DNA from: Ophiosphaerella korrae
Lineage: Eukaryota; Ascomycota; Dothideomycetes; Pleosporales; Phaeosphaeriaceae
Direction: 5' to 3'
Length of the DNA stretch: 64,000 nucleotides
NCBI GenBank assembly: GCA_028456385.1
Contig: JALNQF010000025.1
Coordinates: 310,001 to 374,000 of the forward strand
This document shows, in pieces, positions 61,029 through 64,000 of the stretch. The number at the start of each line of letters is the position of its first letter. Position 1 is the first letter of the stretch. The notes below the pieces were generated by a model that was not told the origin of the DNA, did no database searches, and was given only the letters and a program-made list of their open reading frames with translations. A program made the translations under genes and the position numbers.

Positions 61029-62216
61029 AGACTTAGTTTTGAGCTTGGCTCTGCGCTTTGGCGCTTTAATTCAAAGACTTCTTTACATTCTATGTGCTCT
61101 GCTCTAGTAATTCTCGTGACTCGAGCTTGGCTCGCATATCCTTAAAGTTGAGGTAAGCTTTGTGTCAGATTTGAGGGTGGTTATTGCAGGTTGATAAAAA
61201 GGCTTTTTCGTAACGGCCATATGAGGGCCTTGTTGGAGGTGGATATTGCAGCTTTCAGAAAAGCCTTATTTCAGATTGATCACGTATGACCTGAGTAAAC
61301 TTGGGTGAAGATTGATTGAATAAAGTGATTGATTTGATTGATTTGAGTAACTGATTGAAATCTCTGATCTCCCCTTCTCGGCCTTATCTGCCAGTTTATA
61401 TATCCCCTTCCTCCGCAGTTACAACTCGGTGGTGGAGAGCTGCTATCTCGAATTTCGTGGTTGACTAGTGTATCAGCTCTACGCAGTCAGTTCATGACGT
61501 GATGAGCTATCGTGCCGATGATATCTGGACTGGGCCAGACCTTGATTCTCAGCTGGCGCTGGTGCGGAGATGCGCAGTGGTCGAGTTGATGCGCAGTGGT
61601 TGAGATGATGCGCAGTAGTTGAAGTGATGCGCAGTCTCGATTCTCATCTGAATCTCACATGCTCGCTCAGATGCTCAACGTCAGTTCTAGCGACGTCACA
61701 GCTGGCGCGGCTCGCCGCGTCTCAGCTGACAATATCGGAGCCGGTGCTATATGGTTGAGTTAGAGGCAAACTAGTATCGCGCACTAGCATCGCAGATCAA
61801 TCGCCATTGCCGATCTCCAACGTCACCTGAAGCTCGCGAGTCAGCTGAATAAGCCAACTCGTAAGTTCCATCTCTGAGCTGAGTCGAGATTGTGATCTCG
61901 GCTTGGCGCAGCGTTGAGCGAGAGCAATCGTTGCGCTGGAGCTCTGGCAGTAGCTCGTAATCTGACACTTATATAGCCTCTATCTTTCTACTTATAATTA
62001 ATATAATACGTAGGTTGCGTTTAGTAAAGAAGGATAACTAATACTTACCTATAGGATTGTTATCTTTATTTATCTTTATGATTTAATTTGCTAACGTGGT
62101 TTAAGCTAGCTGACCGGGTTCGGACTCACCCAGGGTTTCGACTCAGTCGTCAGAACCTGACACCCTCATCAAAACACGCGTTTTTCTCAACACCCACACT
62201 GCCAAAATGGATCCCC
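61029..62216. other. Intergenic region leading into the dead transposon
   Basis: Besides the GAGCT-rich and 19-bp repeats I see no gene. Base composition drops abruptly to AT-rich near 61975. The DNA around 62090-62216 returns to normal composition and probably is the 5' untranslated end of the pogo-type element. Confidence 0.5.
61569..61634. repeat. 19-bp tandem repeat, about 3.5 units
   Basis: GATGCGCAGTGGTCGAGTT, GATGCGCAGTGGTTGAGAT and GATGCGCAGTAGTTGAAGT are followed by a partial fourth unit GATGCGCAG. The core GATGCGCAGT is constant while the last bases vary. Confidence 0.85.
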
Positions 62217-64000
62217 GTAAAGAATCAATTCAAGCAGCCATCCGTGATCTTCATGCCGGCGTTTTCCAAAGTCAAAGAGCTGCTGCAAAGGCCTACAACA
62301 TTCCACAAGCTATATTCTCAAAGCGCGTACGAGGCACACAGAACAGCTAAACTAGCCACGTATACTAACAAAGATTAACTCTAGAGTAGGAGGACTTCCT
62401 CGTACAATAGATACTTGAAGAGGACGCACGAGCTTTTCCTCCCTTACACACACGCGCACGAGAAATAGCGAACTGAATACTAAGGATGAATAGAGACCAC
62501 AAGCCTGTAGGCAAGTATTAGATAACTGCCTTCCTAAAGCGCAATCTACGCGTCGCATCTATTGTCGGACGAAAGATTAAGGCTGCCTAGGCTAAGGGAG
62601 CAACTCTAGTACAGATACGCGCGTTTCTTAAGCTCTTTAAGAGGGTTCGTATAAGGCTAGGTATATAGGCTAAGGATATATAGAATATAGATAAGACTAG
62701 GAAGGCCCTTAGTGTATATACTAATACTAGAGTCCTTACAAGTAGTTAAAAGAAGAAAGCTTACTATTAGTCTCTAGAGAATTGTAAGTAGGCCTTAATA
62801 ATTAAGTGTGTATTAGCTTTAGGTAAGAAGTTACGCCCTACTATTATATTTAAGGGGAAGAACCTATAAAGTACCTAGCTTCTAACAATAATACCTAACT
62901 AGCTATATATAACTTCTAAGAATAGCTAGATATTAAATATAATAGGAGCTAAGTAGTTAGAGTAGGTATTTCTACCTAAGACAGCTATATTAGACAATTG
63001 TTAGAGGATACTAATTCTAGATAGCTATAGTAGCTATATTAACCTAGAGTTCCTATAGACGTATAAGTAGAATAAGGTCTATCTTCTATTTCTACCTACT
63101 TATTCTTTATATATCCTATAGCCTCTAGACCTCTTAGTATTCTTTATTATAAAGAGGTTCTACTAGTAGTAGATCTAGACTCTTTTATACTTTAATAATG
63201 TAGCGCCTATTAAGAAAGAGCGCTTTATTATAGCTTACTATATAGTAAGAGAGAAAGTAATTACTAAGAGAGTTATATAAGCTAAGTAGGCTATTATAAG
63301 TATCTATCTATTAAATATTAACTAAGTAGTTAATTTATCTTAGGTATCTTAAAGGCCTATTACTCTACTCTATCTAAATTAGCCTTAGCCTACTAAGATT
63401 TATCTCTTTATACTTTATAGACCTTATAATATATTTATAGCTTAGAGAGAGCTTTATAAGAAAGAGGAGATAAGTTATATAATATACTAGTACTTTAAGA
63501 AAACTAGTAAAGTACTTATAGTAGTAAATATATAAGTAGTAGAGTTTAAAATATAAAATAAAAGATTATATAGTTAACTTAAAGCTTTTAAGCTTTAATA
63601 GCTATAGAAGAAAGTCTATATAAATCTAAATTAGCGCTTTATAGATATAGATATAATTATAGTTACTATATAAGCTTTATAACTTCTTAAAGTATAATAA
63701 GATACTAATACTAAAGAATAGGTAGTAGAAAGAGTAGTAGCTAAAATAGTAGCTTAAACACTTTAATCTATATATATAGAATAGTAATTATAACTACGTT
63801 AAGAGAATAAACTTAATTTTTTATATAGATAGGTAATTTTAGTTAGTAAGTTAAAACTCTAAGTAAGTCTAAACCTAGTTAGCTAGCTTATATACGAGCT
63901 ACTATTACAAGCGAGCTACTACCCTAAAATAATACTAAAAAAGTAAAAAAATAGCTTTTTAAATCTTAGTAATAGCTATATAAAATACTCTAAAAATATA
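61975..64000. mobile_element. AT-rich RIP-affected transposon block
   Basis: Except for 62090-62345 the sequence is very AT-rich, dominated by TA, TAG and CTA strings. It contains the pogo/Fot1 transposase remnant. I could not fix terminal repeats; the element or a stack of elements probably continues past the window end. Confidence 0.75.
62217..63770 (+). pseudogene. RIP-degraded pogo/Fot1-type transposase
   Basis: The ATG at 62217 opens a helix-turn-helix start (MDPRKESIQAAIRDLHAG, later QRAAAKAYNIP) typical of pogo/Fot1-type transposases. From the TAA at about 62349 onward the same frame continues with frequent TAG/TAA codons, mostly where Gln or Trp would be expected. Recognisable pieces are KPVGKYWITAFLKRN, KKLRPTIIFKGKNL, ILDSYSSYINLEFL and LFLPTYSLYIL-PLDL, the last two being around the DDE catalytic residues. 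Excess TpA and scarcity of CpA/TpG fit RIP. The element is dead and its right end is beyond or near the window edge. Confidence 0.85.

Larger units (their letters stand above)
59930..61770. repeat. GAGCT/AGCT-dense region
   Basis: The sequence is unusually rich in GAGCT, AGCTC and GCTCG strings on both strands, both in non-coding flanks and inside the small gene it contains. No unit length is fixed, so it is not a simple tandem array. The composition differs sharply from the AT-rich block to the right. Confidence 0.5.

Overview
The window looks like chromosomal DNA of a filamentous ascomycete, most likely a Dothideomycete of the Pleosporales type. Genes are dense and carry short 46-110 nt GT-AG introns. 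Chitin synthases of classes VI and VII occur together. There is an AA9 oxygenase, a GH5 cellulase and a HET-domain remnant. Dead transposons show the C-to-T/G-to-A, TpA-rich decay typical of repeat-induced point mutation (RIP). No bacterial operons, CRISPR arrays or rRNA genes were seen. Species cannot be fixed from the sequence alone.

Left part (1-28.4 kb) is mostly core housekeeping and cell-wall biology: class VII chitin synthase with myosin-like and cytochrome b5-like regions (244-5641), END3 endocytic adaptor (6024-7300), UPF2 nonsense-mediated decay factor (14685-11006, minus), class VI chitin synthase (17571-20203), a Nudix ADP-ribose pyrophosphatase (21309-20677, minus), an L-2-hydroxyglutarate dehydrogenase-like mitochondrial FAD enzyme (21896-23104), a KRE6/SKN1 glucan-assembly protein (26031-23658, minus) and thiamine pyrophosphokinase (28365-27534, minus). 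Between END3 and UPF2 lies a 2.7-kb oddity: a dead secreted histidine acid phosphatase gene bracketed by two truncated Tc1/mariner copies in inverted orientation.

Middle part (28.4-47.5 kb) starts with about 10 kb in which only one small Zn2Cys6 regulator (30994-32107) is recognisable. Nutrient and lysine genes follow: GH5 endoglucanase (38704-40047), JEN1-type monocarboxylate transporter (42012-40398, minus) with CreA-like sites upstream, a SulP/STAS anion transporter (45774-43196, minus) and saccharopine dehydrogenase LYS1 (46286-47499).

Right part (47.5-64 kb) is accessory. It holds a broken HET-domain gene, an AA9 lytic polysaccharide monooxygenase, a small secreted protein of unknown function, and then the most interesting block (52794-59508). 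That block has three neighbouring genes: a proline- and glutamine-rich coiled-coil protein of unknown family, a P-loop GTPase with a C-terminal membrane segment, and a divergently transcribed seven-exon non-canonical Hsp70 ATPase that ends in an SH3 domain. The coiled-coil neighbour has a class I SH3-ligand motif (K-P-L-P-P-T-P) near its N-terminus, so the three may form one signalling or defence module; this is inference. The window closes with a small Lys/Cys-rich gene inside GAGCT-dense repeat DNA and a RIP-destroyed pogo/Fot1 transposase in very AT-rich sequence.
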